From NCBI RefSeq assembly GCF_003113895.1, contig NZ_BDUD01000001.1, positions 6,127,244-6,191,243 of the forward strand: a stretch of 64,000 nt of DNA. The letters run 5' to 3'. The position numbers were made by a program, and so were the translations under genes. The stretch comes from Nostoc commune NIES-4072 (GTDB taxonomy: Bacteria; Cyanobacteriota; Cyanobacteriia; Cyanobacteriales; Nostocaceae). The notes below the pieces were generated by a model. It worked only from the letters and a program-made list of their open reading frames with translations. It was not told the origin of the DNA and did no database searches. The number at the start of each line of letters is the position of its first letter. Positions within the stretch are counted from its first letter, which is position 1. Of the stretch, positions 63,535 through 64,000 are shown piece by piece.

Positions 63535-64000
63535 TCAGCACTGTTGAAATAACTCCTTAAAGCTTTTCGAGGCTGCTTCTGGTTTAGCAACAATCTCGAC
63601 AATTTTATTGCGTGCATCTGCTTCAAGCAGCGCCTCAACAGCAACTTGGGCGACTTTTTGCCTGGGTATACTACCATCAAACAGTGTATCAGCACTCTGC
63701 ATCACGATCGCGTCGGAGTTATCTTCATTCTTCAACCCACCAGGTCGCACAATCGTATAGGTAAGACCACTTTTCTGGATATACTCTTCAGCTTGCTTTT
63801 TCCACACTAAAATCAGCCAAAACAAGTTCAGTGGATGGAAGAACTGCGAAGTACACAAAGAAGAAACTAAGACAAAATGCTCAATTCCCTTTGCCTTAGC
63901 GGCTTCTACTAAATTTTTAGTCCCTTCAAAATCTACTTTATAGGGGCCAGTGGGGTCAAAACTAGGTTTTGCACCAGTCGCAACCAACACAACTGTGCTA
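63535..64000 (-). CDS. NAD(P)-binding SDR/NmrA-like protein (5' end outside window)
   Basis: The frame is open through the right edge, reading STVVLVATGAKPSFDPTGPY and continuing KVDFEGTKNLVEAAKAKGIEHFVLVSSL. This is the middle of an extended Rossmann fold of the NmrA-like/atypical SDR family (NAD(P)H-binding proteins such as Ycf39 or plant TIC62 relatives). The later part, YIQKSGLTYTIVRPGGLKNE, is the substrate-pocket signature. The C-terminus ends KSFKELFQQC. The N-terminal GxxGxxG loop must lie beyond the window. About 155 residues are visible of an expected 220. Its exact reaction is unknown. Confidence 0.85.
   Translation of the reverse strand, partial: STVVLVATGAKPSFDPTGPYKVDFEGTKNLVEAAKAKGIEHFVLVSSLCTSQFFHPLNLFWLILVWKKQAEEYIQKSGLTYTIVRPGGLKNEDNSDAIVMQSADTLFDGSIPRQKVAQVAVEALLEADARNKIVEIVAKPEAASKSFKELFQQC

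Overview
The window reads as chromosomal DNA of a filamentous, probably heterocyst-forming cyanobacterium of the Nostoc/Anabaena group. It carries the end of petC and petA of the cytochrome b6f complex, many cyanobacteria-restricted families (DUF3038, DUF4335, DUF2997, DUF1257/Ycf35, Uma2), very frequent GCGATCGC (HIP1) octamers, and the short tandemly repeated heptamers (TGCCCAA, GATTGGG, GTCATTG types) known from heterocystous strains. I saw no tRNA, rRNA, CRISPR array or intact transposase. Gene identities come from reading motifs, not from database searches.

Layout. 1-1.7 kb: petC (partial) and petA. 1.9-7.3 kb: accessory patch with a hypothetical gene, three Uma2 PD-(D/E)XK proteins, a DUF6888/DUF6887 pair whose first gene seems to start at ATT, and a GH57 glucan branching enzyme. 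7.4-13.5 kb (minus): chaperone cluster grpE, dnaK, dnaJ followed by a TusA-like gene and rsgA; a strongly structured non-coding segment lies between dnaK and dnaJ. 14.2-19.5 kb (plus): pilB-pilT-pilC and an unknown gene. 19.6-24 kb: a dehydrogenase, a DUF6883/DUF4926 pair, a DUF2997-DUF1257-ferredoxin operon and a YiaA-like protein. 24.5-34.3 kb: DUF4335 and DUF3038, a ModA-like binding protein, Uma2, mutS2, DUF2288, an AI-2E-type permease and a PlsC acyltransferase.

34.4-45.9 kb holds two 1800-residue Ser/Thr kinase-ATPase-GAF-histidine kinases in tandem plus the remnant of a third. Each is preceded by the same 14-bp motif; in the two intact copies the motif lies exactly 27 bp before the ATG. 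46-51 kb (minus): plsX-fabH-fabD for fatty acid and phospholipid initiation, then pepA. 51.2-54 kb is a graveyard with two MITE-like elements, an EcsC protein and a broken toxin-antitoxin pair. 54-55.8 kb (minus): an esterase and an acyltransferase that resemble the two halves of plant phytyl ester synthase. 56.2-61.5 kb (plus): metG, a LabA-like NYN protein overlapping lptC, an InrS/CsoR-type metal sensor and menH. 61.5-64 kb: a GH104-type muramidase, a DUF29 gene, a terminal-inverted-repeat element and a partial NAD(P)-binding protein.

The main theme is small repeats reshaping genes. Heptamer, nonamer and palindromic repeats have been fixed in frame inside rsgA, mutS2 and the first large kinase. 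A near-identical 146-bp element sits inside two different gene remnants (a histidine kinase and a PemK/MazF toxin). The most novel-looking items are the structured segment between dnaK and dnaJ, the 146-bp element, the repeat-derived protein insertions and the kinase array with its shared leader motif.
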